NCBI RefSeq assembly: GCF_002078875.1
Contig: NC_034412.1
Location: 31,334,983-31,398,982, forward strand
Length of the DNA stretch: 64,000 nucleotides
Direction of reading: 5' to 3'
Origin: Numida meleagris
Taxonomy: Eukaryota > Chordata > Aves > Galliformes > Numididae
Of this stretch, positions 21,791 to 34,700 are shown piece after piece (the first letter of the stretch is position 1; each line of letters opens with the position of its first letter). Both the position numbers and the translations under genes were made by a program. The notes below the pieces were generated by a model. The model saw only the letters and a list, made by a program, of their open reading frames with translations. It searched no databases and was not told where the DNA came from.

Positions 21791-24700
21791 GTTATTAGAG
21801 TAATTTAAAAAATAGCTAAGTATTTTATTTTTGGAAAATTATTGTTATTAAAAAGGTATCTGTACATTTCTATGAATTAGTAACAATATTGTACTATTGT
21901 CAGACAGCTATTAGTTCAAGTAAAAGACTAAAAGAAAAGGAAAGAAACAGCTTTAGGGGTCTGGGCAGTACATTTATTTTTCAGTCAAGACTCTCAGCAT
22001 GTTCCATTTACACAAGAGAAAACCCTTCAATTATAAGATCCTTAATTTACCCAGGAAATTTCATAAGGAAAATGATTAATTACTTTAAGCAATCAGTTTT
22101 ACAGATAATCACAGTTCTTTATTTAAACTGAAAAAGCAAAAGAGGATCTCATGAATAAATCATAAAGAGGAAAAAAAAAAGAAAAAAGCTTTTGGTTCAA
22201 TAAGTATGAACTCAGCATTGGAATATTTCTTCAGATAGGCAAATCTTGTTAAAATTATACCCCTCTTCTTATTCGCTATTAATTATAGAATTATTTATGT
22301 TAAAATGGCCCATTGCTACACATTTTTTAATATTTTTTATTGGGTCCAGTTGACACTAATAACCACAAACATACTGAAAATGGAAGAGGAAAACCAGTAC
22401 TGAGAAGCAGAAGAGAGGTCTTGTTGTTATGCATACTTGATTTGTATGCAGTGACTTCCTTTTTATACAGCTATCTTGTCCAAAATGGGTGAGAAGGTCT
22501 TTATCTTCCTGGGAGAAACATGACATGGGAGGTGATGCTTGCATCTTCTGAAACTCGTAGCATTTTCTGTGTTTCTCAAACCAGTGTTGTCTTTGGAGTC
22601 TGCATGCTAATCCAGGATTGTACAATCCGAAGAGGAGCTCCTGGAGTGGCTTTTATGGCTGGCTATCGCTCGGGTGATTCAAGAACTTCTGGGTAGAAAC
22701 AATCATAGAGATCTAAGTAATTTTATCATGAAAACCCATAGCACTTATGATATTGCCTCACAAACAGAGATCATTTATCATGAAACACTATTTGCAACTT
22801 AAATGCTTCAACAGGCTTTTAGCACTGATAGTCTGAGTAATATTTGAATGGACTATTTATTCCAGATAGTGGAATAAAATAGAGAAGAAAATCTTTCCCG
22901 TATTCCAGCCATCAAATTGTCGTGGTATCCACTCTGTTGTCCCATGTTTCTGAGTAATTCATCTGCTGCAGGATATATTTGTTGTTGTTATTACTAATGG
23001 ACCAGGAATCTTTGTGGCCAGAGACAGAGCAGCAATGTTTTCTTCAGCCCTGAAGATTACACTGCTGCTATTGGAACAGAGTATAATAATCATCTGATAT
23101 GTTGATACCTGTTTACACTGAGTGATATGCGAAAAAACCTTAATTTCAAATGTACATAAAGGTGCTTCCTTTGAAGTGATTGCAGAAATGTGCTACATTA
23201 GGAGAAAGAGCATTCATAACTACCCAGATTGAGTTTACATGCATTGACTTAAACACACGGGGCTTTTGTTATTTGGGTAGATGACAGAAAGTTAGGTGCC
23301 TATTTGCGTTGGTAGTTGATGTTGCCGTTCTGCTACCCTTCTACTGGTAAAGCATTCTGAATGATTTGTCTTTCAAGCAGTCAGGTTTCAGCTGAGAGAC
23401 GTCTCACTTGTGGCATGGACATTTGTCATCCTGCAGATCTGATGGTCAGAATTTTTTTTTTTAATTTTCATTTGTAGTGCAGTTGTATCACTTGATAAGA
23501 ATTATTTCTGGTAACTGTGCACCTGTAAGATTTTTTCTTTTAGTAAGAATTATTTTAGCTCTTAGAAAGAAAAGTTCATATTTAAAATATTTCTTAGTAG
23601 AAAAGCTGTCTCCTCTAAAGAATACTTTTGTTTTCTGTTTTTGTATTGACTCAGCCCCTGAGGATAACACATCTATTTAGAACTGTGGCTTAAGTGGGCT
23701 TGTAGGCTCAACTTAAAGGTCAGATTTGAGTGATGGGGTGTGACAGTGAAGAGTGTGGTAAAAAATTATCTGAAAGCTACTATGCATTTGCAGTGATGAC
23801 TGCCTGAGCTCCTAGAAGAGAAAGTACTCTTTCTGTAATCCCCTCTTCCCTAAAAAACAAACAAACAAACAAACAAAAAAACAACAACAAAAAAAAACCA
23901 CTCCATGCCTGTATCCATGAATTACATGAATTATGCACAATCTTGAATCAAACCATCACTCTTTCCATTCTGGGAACATACGTTGGTGGCAAGTGTGTTA
24001 CTGATCTGTCAGCTGCTTGCATTGTTACCATACCTGTCAGTCCTCTTTTTTTTTTTCCCAGTTTCTAGCTCACAGAATACATTCGGTGCTCCCTCTTCTT
24101 TCTATTCTAGTTATGTATGCTAGGGAAGAAGTGTGTGGTTGGCTAATCCCCTTACTCCTAAGGGAAAGCAGAGTACTTCTTCACAAGAAAGTAGCCTACA
24201 AGCACATTTTTGATGAGAGCTTTTTTAGTCCTTGCTTTGCTCATACCCTCAGTTTGCCTGTGACCTTGAGTCAAATAATCTTTTCATTTATTTCCAGCGT
24301 AAGTCCCTGTCTGTCACAAAGCTGCAGAGCAGCTGACATTGGAAGCACCCAAAGCTCCTTCCAGTTGTCTAAATAGAGTCTTTCCTGCCTTTCCTGATGA
24401 GACAATGTGCAGCAGACATGCACAGCAATATCTACCATGTGTCCTCCTCAATGTTCCCATGTTCTCCTAAGGTGTTGTTAAGTTGACCTGAGTCTTGGTT
24501 CGCTAAAGCCCAATCCACAGTAGTTTGAGCCATCTGAGCTGTGCTGATACCCCTGTGCTCTGTCTAGGATATATGCCGTGTGCACTTGCACTATTATCAC
24601 TGCCTTAAGCATTGCTTTATATAGACCAAGCCTTTTACAACTACCAGTTCTACCTAGAGAGATGCTTGCAAAGTAATGGGTTATGTAGATATTGCAAAAT

Positions 24701-25174
24701 GTAGATTTAATTTAGGATGAATGGCTGATTTATGTGATATTTTTTTCAATGGGAAGATCTCTGTGTGGTCTCTTGTTTTAATTCTTTTTTGTTGTTGCTC
24801 TAAACCTTTGCTTTGTTTTTAATTTAAAACAAACAAACAAAACACAGCAATGACTTCTAATGATTTGATTTAGATTTTTATCACCCGAGTCTGGGTGATG
24901 CTGCTAAAAACAAAATGAGATGCCAGACAGCATAGGCTTTAAATTTCTGTTTTCTTTTTCACTAACAAGTACCTTCTGTTGATGTAGAAAAGGTAAGAAG
25001 AGAAAGATCTAAAGGCTTTTATAATAACATTTTAATTTAAAGAGCCTGCACACTAAGCAGAATCTGAAAGTACACTCTGAGACAGTTTTGTATGTTTTAT
25101 GTATTAACCAAACATCTGTATCTCATGGAAAAATGGGTACAGGAAGCCTTTCTGTAGGAATCATCTTTTTAAAC
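21791..25174. other. AT-rich non-coding DNA
   Basis: Unique sequence with a CAAA repeat at 23852-23898. The open frame 24017-24376 (+) and 22356-22625 (minus) have no recognisable features. A small perfect hairpin (ATCACCC, six-base loop, GGGTGAT) lies near 24880-24900. No repeats of known families. Confidence 0.45.
23852..23898. repeat. CAAA/CAA simple repeat
   Basis: Five CAAA units followed by CAA units and an A-run. Confidence 0.9.
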
Positions 25175-25530
25175 AATCATAGAATCATAGAATCACCGAG
25201 GTTGGAAAAGATCTCCAAGATCATCCAGTCCAACCATCTACCTATCACCAATATTTCCCAATAAAACGCGTCACGCAGTGCAACATCTAAATGTTTCTTG
25301 AACACCTCCAGGGACAGTGACTCCATCACCTCCCTGGGCAGCCCTTTCCATCACCTAACCACTCTTTTGGAGAAGAAATTTTTCCTAACGTCCAATCTAA
25401 ATCCCCCCTGGCTCAACTTGAGGCCATTCCTTCTTGTCCTGTCGCTAGTTATGTGGGAAGAGAGGCCAACCCCCATCTTGCCACAAACTCCTTTCAGGCA
25501 TTTGTAGAGAGTGATAAGGTCACTCCTTAT
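25175..25530 (-). mobile_element. CR1 LINE 3' fragment
   Basis: The + strand begins with AATCATAGAATCATAGAATC, the complement of the CR1 3' tail, then GGTTGGAAAAGATCTCCAAG. The minus-strand frame gives [12 protein letters not shown] and [20 protein letters not shown], the CR1 ORF end. It is 5'-truncated after about 350 bases. It belongs to a subfamily close to the copy at 27.3 kb and has the same orientation. Confidence 0.95.
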
Positions 25531-27255
25531 GTTCAACCTTTTTTTTCTCTTATGCCTTTACACAGGATATGGAAGAGGGTTTTTTGTTTGTTTGTTTGTT
25601 TGTTTGTTTGTTTCACTGCTGAATAAATTTACTCTGAAAAAAACAATCTTAGGTAGATGTTCCAGGGATCCTTGAAATGAATATAAACAAAATAGCCTTA
25701 TTTTTATTTGCAAATCTGGTTCTTCCCAAATCTTTAACCTGTAAGCTTTGAGTTGTTGAACTTCCAAAAGACTTTCAGAAAAAAACCAAACCCAAGTAAG
25801 GAAGTTGTAGGAATACATGTGCCAGGCTATGAAAGCAGAGAATGTATGTGTTGCATTGTTATGTTTGTACTTGAAGTAGTTAAGTTCCCAATTCCAGTGT
25901 CATTATATATATATAATAATGTATTCATGACATTAAATATTTCACTATCAGCAAAATCACAGTCATGTCTTATGAATAATCAAAGTTTCCAGAATGGTTT
26001 AACTTCAGTTTATTTTTTGCTGTAAGTTGCATGAGGTGCACTGTTCTAGCCTCCAAAAGTAACAGGGACACTAAACAGACAGGCTGTTGTAGTAGGCAGC
26101 AGTGACCATATTTATCATATTATGATGCACAAAGATGAAACAAATGTAGAAATAGGCTGTTATGAAAAGGAGACATGAGAAGATTATGTATCAGAAAAGT
26201 GAATAGGCAGTAATGGCTTTTGTTAGGATGTTGTGACAGCTGGCTAAGTGTTGCGAAATGTGGGCAGACAAAGGAGATAAAATTAGGGATTCATTGGTAA
26301 TTGGTACTGCTGATAAGGAGCTGTCATTAAGGTTCAGAGTAAGATCTGATAGCAGAGGAAGCTATTCATCGAGCTCAACACATTCAGTTCATTAGCAAAC
26401 AAAACACTGATCCAGGCAACTGCGAAGAGGGTGGACATTTTTTGCTCACAGTCAGAAAAAAAAGGAAAAGAATGTGTTGCATAAAGATAATGGAGGTAAC
26501 AGTAGAATGTGTGTAGCATAAACAAGCAAGCATGCATTCATCCAGACAGCAGAAAGGCTAAAAGTTGCAGCACATACTAGAATATGCCGAAAGCAAGGAG
26601 CTGTTTGTTAGCATAAATACAAAGGGAAAAATACAAGAACTATAAAATGATAAATTATATATGAAAATTTTGCATGCAGCTACAACAGCATGCGAGGTTA
26701 CATAACACCAAGTTAAAAATCATGATGCTCTTGCCTCAATTTGACTTCAGTAGAGCTATGACAACTTACCCAGTCCTTAGTCTGACATTTTATACAGTGG
26801 TCTGAAACCTACTCCAGAATTTCCAAATAGCTTTATAAGCATTCAGAATATTCAGAATTGCCACTCTAATTCTGATGTCCCACATAGATTTACACATTTC
26901 ATGGAGCTATAAAATTAATGCTAGCTGAAGGTTTTTCACTGCCTCCCTACTTTTGCATCACCTCTGCTCTAGAAATATTTCAGAGGAGAGTGATCAGGAG
27001 TTCTGCAAAAGAAGGAATACTGTTATAAACTGATATGTATTTCTGAATCTGTGTGCGTGTTAAGACAGGGACGGTACAGTTTAGTCATCATGCTTGGTTT
27101 CTGTAAGTTTCCTGTATTCATGTCTTGAGTCAGATGACTGTATATTATTTGGCTGATGAAACTGATAAGAGCTGGGTTCTTGTTGATAAATGTGAAATTA
27201 TCAGAATTTGCTACATATGTGTACAAACTACAAATAATAGGATGTAATCCCATTT
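25531..27255. other. AT-rich non-coding DNA
   Basis: Unique sequence with a GTTT repeat (25580-25613) just beyond the CR1 fragment. Short open frames (25558-25818 minus, 26334-26537 minus) are partly simple repeat or featureless. Confidence 0.45.
25580..25613. repeat. GTTT simple repeat
   Basis: About eight GTTT units. Confidence 0.9.
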
Positions 27256-28676
27256 CATAGAATCATAGAATTAGCTAGGTTGGAAAAGACCTACAAGATC
27301 ACCTAGTCCAACCATCCACCTACCACCAACAACCCCACTAAACCATGTCTCCCAACGCTATACCTAAACGTTTCTTGAACATCTCCAGGGACGGTGACTC
27401 AACCACCTCCCTGGGCAGCCCGTTCCAGCGTCTGACCACTCTTTCAGAAAAGTAGTATTTCCTAACATCCAGCCTAAATCTCCCCTGGCACAACTTGAAG
27501 CCATTCCCCCTCGTCCTGTCACTAGTTACAAGAGAGAAGAGGCTGACCCCCAGCTCACTACAACCTCCCTTCAGGTAGTTATAGAGAGCGATGAGGTCTC
27601 CCCTGAGCCTCCTCTTCTCCAGACTGAACAATCCCAGCTCCCTCAGCCGCTCCTCATAAGGCCTGTGCTCCAGAACCCTCACCAGCTTCGTTGCCCTCCT
27701 CTGAACACGCTCCAGGGCCTTGATGTCTTTTTTGCAGTGAGGGGCCCAAAACTGGACACAGTACTCAAGGTGGGGCCTCACTAGGGCTGAGTACAGAGGG
27801 AGAATGACTTCCCTACTTCTACTGGCAACACTATTTCTGATACAAGCCAGGATGCCATTGGCCTTCTTGGCCACCTGGGCACACTGCTGGCTCATGCTCA
27901 GCCGAGCATCGACTAATACCCCTAGGTCCGTTTCCTCCATACAACTTTCCAGCTGCTCTGCCCCAAGCCTGTAGCACTGCCTGGGGTTGTTGCGGCCAAA
28001 GTGCAGGACCCGGCACTTGGTCTTGTTGAACCTCATCCCGTTGGCTTCAGCCCAGAGATCCAGCCTGTCCAGATCCCTCTGTAGGGCCTCTCTACCCCCA
28101 GGCAGATCGACACTTCCTGCCAGCTTGGTGTCGTCTGCAAACTTACTGAGTGTGCTCTCAATGCCCTCATCCAGGTCATCAATAAAGACATTGAAGAGGA
28201 CAGGCCCCAGCACCGACCCCTGGGGAACACCACTCGTGACCGGTCGCCAGCTGGATTTAACTCCATTAACCACCACTCTCTGGGCCCAGCCCTCTAGCCA
28301 GCTCCTTACCCAGCAAAGGGTGTACCTGTCCAAGCCACAGGCTGCCAGTTTCTCCAGGAGAATACTGTGGGAGACAGTGTCAAAGGCTTTGCTGAAGTCT
28401 AGGTAGACCACATCAACAGCCTTTCCCTCATTCACCAGATGGGTCACTTGATCATAGAAGGAGATCAGGTTGGTCAAGCAGGACCTGCCCTTCACAAACC
28501 CATGCTGGCTGGGCCTGATCCCCCGGTTGTCCTGCAAATGCCGCGAGATCTCTCTCAGGACAATCTGCTCCATAACCTTCCCCGGCACCGAGGTCAGGCT
28601 GACAGGCCTGTAGTTCCCCGGATCCTCCTTACGACCCTTCTTGTAGATGGGAGTCACGTTGGCAAGTTTCCACAAT
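27256..28676 (-). mobile_element. CR1 LINE, 5'-truncated, RT frame intact
   Basis: The largest and least decayed repeat in the window. On the minus strand it begins at the [13 protein letters not shown] block of the reverse transcriptase, spans the whole palm, thumb and C-terminal part, and ends with a short 3' UTR and the tail AATTCTATGATTCTATGAAA. The endonuclease half of ORF2 and all of ORF1 are missing, so it cannot move by itself. Its uninterrupted frame suggests a relatively recent insertion. A 21-base tandem duplication sits at its 5' junction. Confidence 0.97.
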
Positions 28677-28705
28677 TTAAACACAATTTTCCACAATTTA
28701 AACAC
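27338..28705 (-). CDS. CR1 reverse transcriptase, truncated at N terminus
   Basis: A 455-codon frame without a stop. Visible RT motifs in order: [17 protein letters not shown] (residues 31-47), [16 protein letters not shown] (65-80), [10 protein letters not shown] (101-110) with the first catalytic Asp at 103, [11 protein letters not shown] (158-168), and FADDTKL (189-195) with the catalytic Asp pair at 191-192. The C-terminal signature [18 protein letters not shown] is near the end. In the family this protein nicks target DNA with an N-terminal endonuclease and primes reverse transcription there; here the endonuclease is gone and the first 14 residues come from the junction duplication, not CR1. 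The ATG at 28705 is therefore fortuitous and expression is not expected. Confidence 0.9.
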   Translation of the reverse strand: MFKLWKIVFKLWKLANVTPIYKKGRKEDPGNYRPVSLTSVPGKVMEQIVLREISRHLQDNRGIRPSQHGFVKGRSCLTNLISFYDQVTHLVNEGKAVDVVYLDFSKAFDTVSHSILLEKLAACGLDRYTLCWVRSWLEGWAQRVVVNGVKSSWRPVTSGVPQGSVLGPVLFNVFIDDLDEGIESTLSKFADDTKLAGSVDLPGGREALQRDLDRLDLWAEANGMRFNKTKCRVLHFGRNNPRQCYRLGAEQLESCMEETDLGVLVDARLSMSQQCAQVAKKANGILACIRNSVASRSREVILPLYSALVRPHLEYCVQFWAPHCKKDIKALERVQRRATKLVRVLEHRPYEERLRELGLFSLEKRRLRGDLIALYNYLKGGCSELGVSLFSLVTSDRTRGNGFKLCQGRFRLDVRKYYFSERVVRRWNGLPREVVESPSLEMFKKRLGIALGDMV

Positions 28706-28709
28706 AATT
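28668..28709. repeat. 21-bp perfect tandem duplication at CR1 5' junction
   Basis: Two identical 21-base units containing CCACAATTTAAACACAA lie head to tail (28668-28688, 28689-28709), straddling the 5' truncation point of the minus-strand CR1. Because 21 is a multiple of three the duplication keeps the frame open (KLWK appears twice). Confidence 0.9.
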
Positions 28710-28710
28710 T

Positions 28711-31700
28711 CTTGTGTTTAAGCAGGATCCTTGTTTACGTCAAGTGGTTGAAATCACAGGTAGTGATATAATTATGGCAATCTGCTAAATGTTAGCTTAT
28801 GCAGAGTTTTGTGCCTTAAAATGAATGGTAAGGGATTTAAATTAGTCACACTACCCTAGGTTAAGGTGAGGACCTGTAAGAGTCTTCTGGATTTGTGTAT
28901 CCAAAGGAAAATTCATGACAAATTAACTATGGGTTTCCTAAAGGACAGCTTGCTATTTTTTATTTGTTCATTCAATTAAATCTAAGAACTACAAAACAAA
29001 AAATGCCCTCCAGTGTTCTGAGACTCTGCGGCAGAGATTTGAAAAAGAATATATGTGAGTTATTCAGTTATCCCTGCTACCTCATCAGTAGCAGATGGTT
29101 AGGTATTGTCTTGTTTGATTTTTGAAGTTTCCTAACAAAAATATATCTATTTCTATGCCGATCATTGGCCTTATTCACCTTTCTACTGTTTACACTTAAA
29201 ATGCTATTTTGAAGTGAAAAAAAAATCACTTTTAAAGCATGGAAACCCTTGTCATTGTTCTTCATTGCACTCTGGATGCTATCCAGTGTGTAAATGTTAT
29301 AAAAAGAATAATGACACAATTTATATTCCTTCTGGATCCAAATTAGCAGGTTCTTTGAGGTAAAATATGGATGAATTTCCCATAACCAGACTGAAGTCAC
29401 AAACAAGATAGATAAAAAGTGCCTGCGGTTATCTTCAAATGAAGTTACATTGCAATTGTGTCCAATATTCTTTATTACAAGGTGAAGACACTCAGAGCAA
29501 ATAGAAAGTGATGCTTTTTTCATTCTCTGTAGCCTTTGTTATCATTTTGCCTTGTAATCTTACATACGTATATGAAGCCAAAAAAAACATCTCCTTTTGA
29601 AAATGGTATTTTAAACAATTTATAACCTTTATTTCCTAAGAAAGCTATTTAACATTTTAAATATACTGGGCCTAGAGGTATTATTTTATTGTTTTCTCGT
29701 TTTATTGTTTTTGTTTTAGTAGCTAGAAATACATGGCGTCATCTAACTGCATCAAGACTCTTGCAATGTTTGTGGTTACCAACAAATTACATGGCCAGAG
29801 CCAGCACCCCATCCAACATGCTCCCCTTGTACATAGTTTGCTCTTTTTTACTCTGTGTTTTGCTCTTGGAAAAAGCTATGGCTATTCTCACTTCCCAGTG
29901 CAACCATCTGAGAAGCCTGGGTCTGATTACATTTCACTCTTTCTCGAATAATTTTTTATAAGGAAGTATAATATCCGATAGGACCTGGCTTTCTTTTCAT
30001 GGTCCCCAATATATTGCACATCATTCATGTCATACAGACTATGTCTGTCATTACCTTCTTGATTGTACCTTACAAGTTCCGAGTATCCAGGTCAACAACT
30101 GCATGCTCAATTTCCTTTCTGTAATGGGAATGCGTCTTTTTTTTTTTTTTACTTGAGATTGTAGAGTACATTTTACACACCAATCCTTAATTTGGATGGG
30201 AAAATGTTCCTGTACCTAACAGTACAGACCAGTCTGCAGTAATGCAGGTATGGAAGTATATCTTATGTCTGAGTTCTGCTATCCTTCTTTGCTGTTTGGG
30301 CATATTCTACTACATATGTCCAAACATAATTAAATTGTTAATACTATAATTATCAAGAGAAATTACTGTCAAAATGTTGTCAGAGTAGAGTGAAGTACTT
30401 TAACTACAATTTATCTATTTGTTATTTTAAACTTTATGCTACTACAAGCTTTACTGTACAAATCATGGATTATTTCTAATGAAAAATGTGCATAGTTTTT
30501 TTCTAGATGTGTTATCTTCCATACAAGATTTTTTTCTTTCCAAAATATTTCAAAGTATATTATAAGCTTACTTAAAAGTTTAAAGCATGCTTGGAACAAA
30601 TTCTAGTGATTTTATTTCACAGAACTGCTTGAAATGAATGTCCGATGTTTACAAAATACGATATTTAAATAAGCTGAACATGAAATATATTGCAAATGCT
30701 AACATTTTCCACCTGAAACTATCAGATACATAAATTGTAATCAAGTTAGATGTCAGTGTATTATTTTTACTGTTATCTCTGTGCAAAATGATTTGGAAAA
30801 AAAAAACACATAGAAGCCTTTAGTATACTTGCTTCTCTTGCTACAGCTTAGCAAGTATGTGTGTTCTGAAAATGGTATCAAATCTAACATAGCCGAGTAC
30901 AGCTGGACGTGAAATAGGCAATATAATCAATTGAATCAATAGCAAGTGCATTCAAAAGTTTATTTTGAAAGGCACTGAAGTAAACTGAGAAGCTGGATAA
31001 TGAAATGAAATAGCAACATTTTAAATTCATCTACTTATTTTGTAGGTGTCTGTTGGTATTATTTAAATATACGTTACTATGAAGGAAAACTCCATCCTAA
31101 TTGAAATTTATATATACTTTCAAAACAGAGAATTTGTGTTAAAAGAAATCAAAGGTCATGCTGAGATGCTGGAGTGATTGGCAGCAACATGAACCATAGG
31201 ATAGATGTAAGATAGTCATTCCTTTTCCTCACCTAGCCTGTAATAGTCTTGCATGCTATTTTGTCATTTCATCCCATTCTGTTATTCACAAGCACGTCGT
31301 GTGAAGAAGCCATACCAAAATGAAAGGAGAAATGTGGGCTGTGAAATGTGTACATAGCATTACAGTATTTTTCTTAGCTAGTTCATCGGGCAACAGAAAA
31401 ACAGCCTCGAACTCTCTTGTTGAAAAGGAATAGGTTTAAAAACACATTGGCTCTGAACTCACTGTGGCATAATATCCTGAATTATGTTTCATTGCTTAGA
31501 AATAGTTTTTAACATTAGCTTTTTTCCAGAAGAGGATTCAAGAATGTCTTCACACTTTCATATATTAAGGTGACTACATGCTTTCTAAACTTGTATTACT
31601 TCAATTGTTCGTATGTTCTCTAAAGTTTCTGTTTAAAGTTTATCTTTCTCACATCATCTGATCAACTTCTGCATTTTTCTTTTTTTTAGATTTGGTATAT

Positions 31701-34700
31701 TTGAATGCAGAGGAAAATTACTGTTAAAGATTAACAAATTAACTAAAAATCGTAGTTCTTTCTATGTTTATTATACTTAGATCAGTAAACCTGTTCATAG
31801 GCCTTCAAAAAGCCTGATGCCTTTGTAAAATACACATATTTAAGGAAAGTGGAAATGAACAGAAGTCTTCATAATAGTTCCTCTTTGAAGTCTGATCTTG
31901 TTAATTTTTGTGTACAGTCCAGCTGACAATATCTTTCTTTTTTTAACTGTAAAACAAAGGGCAATTGCATAGTTGTTGAAATAATTCTTGTCTTCTTGAT
32001 GAAATTAATTTGATTTTGATTGAAGAAAAACTTGAGAATTTTGTTGCTCTGCATGACTTTACGCTTCCCCTGGTACAGCTAGGCCAAGTGATCAAGAAAG
32101 GGAACTCAGAGCTGAGCTGCTCAGCACTGTTAATGGGACTGCTCCAAGTGGATTTTTTTTCTCTTTTATTGTATTCACTTTGTTTCTAATATCTTTCACT
32201 TCAGAAGTTTTGTGTATGCATTAACCAAAACAAAACATGCATTAAGGTTAATTTAAATGAATAGAATGGTCTGCTGTTTTAGGTTCAGGTGAAAAACAAA
32301 CAAACAAAAATTCCATAGCAACTGGTATACTCATGGTTTGTTTTTGGTTTTTTTTTTCCACATACTCTAAAGATAGATTTAATTGTAACAGAAGATCCAA
32401 ATACAATGTCAACAGGCACAGTTTCCCTGAAGGCTGCGACACAGAAAATGTCTGTTATTATTAAGATCTAGCTGTAACACATGCATCTGTTAATCTTCTT
32501 GTATGTGCCGTAACAGGTTGTTTGTAACTGAAGGCTGAGTCAAAGAAAGAATTTCTTTCTTATAAGAACCTTCCATGAATCCTGGCTATCTTTGATTTTT
32601 GAAGATGAGAGCCTTTATACATTTATGTGACCTTTCATTTAGAGAAACAGTCTAGCTCTTTCGCTGGCTTTTTGTATTTCCTGGTTCCTAAGAGAATTTA
32701 CTCAAAGTGAAACAGTGTGCTTAACGCCTCTAAGATGCATCCTTTAACATTCATTTTAGAGAGTTTTAATGAAATGCATTGCAGGTATCTGAAGAGGGGG
32801 AAAACAAGTCATGAGCAACAAACCACAATCTTCCAACATATTTTGCATCCCATTCAGGCAGATGTTTCGCCTCAAGACATGTAAAGTGAATGGATTTGAT
32901 TCTCTCTTGGTCTCCCTGCAATTCGAACTGGATAGATGAAAGAAGCTTAGCAGGAAATTAGCAAAATGAAGGAACTAGATAAAAAAAAGAAAAATGCTGG
33001 AGAATATTGTAATATGTAAATCTGTGACTAGTTATATTTTCTACCAATCTGTTGTATAAATTCTACTAAAATATGGACATGGTTATAGCTTATCTACAAT
33101 GATGTGATAACTCTATCAAGTGAGATTAATAATTCTAATGATAGGTGAGATATATTTCATTTGTTTACAAATCTAAGACTAGAGTCTCAGAATCTTTGAT
33201 GAGTCTGAATGAATTAAGAACTGAAAGTTGTTTCTTTCATGCTGTAGTGTACTGGATACATTGTGTGATTGCAAGGTGAATATTATTGCCTTAAAAAAGA
33301 GCAATGGTATTAAAAGTCAGTTGAATCTGGCAGTTGGTTGGCAGGCCCAGGGCAAACTCTGAAGTATTTTAATTAATTCCCCAAACTTTATTGCAGTCCC
33401 TTAAAATGGCACTGTCTACTGTGTCAGTACAGATGGCAAGATAGTTAAGTACCTCAGAATAATAACCCAGAAATACCACATAAGATGTTGAGCAAATCAG
33501 TTAGGAAATGCAGATGCAGGCATATGCCTGAACACTGGGCACTCTGTAAATCTGAGAAGTGCAACCCTATGAGCAGAAAGCAACTAACTCCACTTATGTG
33601 AGAGCAGAACACAAGGGCTGCATACATACTACACATTCTGTGACAGTGAATGACTAAGCTGGCCTCATCCTTACTAGAAAAACACCACAGGAAGGAAAAA
33701 AGTTTGTGTTAAGTATTATTGGAAAATATTTTGATCACCAACTCAAGACAAAGGAGATCTGACTTTATTTCTTTCTGCAGGAGGTAAAGGCCAAATTGTT
33801 TTCTTTTCTTCCATCTTGGAAATACGAAGGACTAAAATGACAGTCTTTTAAACTTTTAAAATATTTTTTATACAATTCTCTGGGTAAATTTTATTTACGT
33901 AATAGCAGTAATAGCGGTTTCTGAAAGACAGATTAAAAGGGCTATAGAAGGTGGGAGAAGAATTGCCTTTTTTTTGGCACAACAGCCAAGAATGGTACTA
34001 CAACCATAAATGTTGCCAGCAGAGCCCATCTGTTAAGTAACAGAGTAAATCAGATGCTTCAAGTTTCCAACGATCTCAGGAAGGGAAAGCACTGAGAAAA
34101 GGTGAATAGAGGCAAGAGGGTCACCTGAATGGTCCAACAGAACTGTTTCTCAGTAGAATCTGCTCATGTGTTAGTCCCTTCCTATTCAGCAAAGTGAGTG
34201 TTCACATCACTTAAAATGAACACAATATTTATGCCCCTGGCTGTCTAAGTTTAGACTTCCAAAACTTCACAGGTAATGTACTCCAAGGTGCAAATGTGAC
34301 ACTTCTGGAGCCTGGTTCTTGAAAGATTTTGGTGTCTGAGATCTTCTGAATGCTTGTTTTTCAGGTATACCGCTACCTTAGGACAACAACTGGGAGCTTT
34401 AGACCTTCAGTTCTTTTATTTCGAAATAAATGAGAAAAAAAAAGTAGAAATTACATCTTGAACGCAGATATATTACTTTGCAAGCATGCATGAGATCTTT
34501 GAAGGAACAATCTCATTTCTCTGATTAATCCGGGCTCTGCTACTTTCAGTGATTCTTTCCCGTGTCTACTGTGAGTGTTTTTGTGTGATTTTATGTGAGC
34601 GATGATTGAAGATTCATGCTCTTGTTTGGCTTTTCAGTTATTCTCAGTCATTTTTGTTGTTTCAATAGCGTCCTCTGTAAAATATTAATGTTCCATAAGT

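Noticed and set aside
24880..24900. Seven-base perfect hairpin
   Set aside because: Short hairpins of this size are expected by chance and nothing around it suggests a small RNA.
27987..28406. 139-codon + strand open frame
   Set aside because: It is antisense to the CR1 reverse transcriptase, which explains why it is open.
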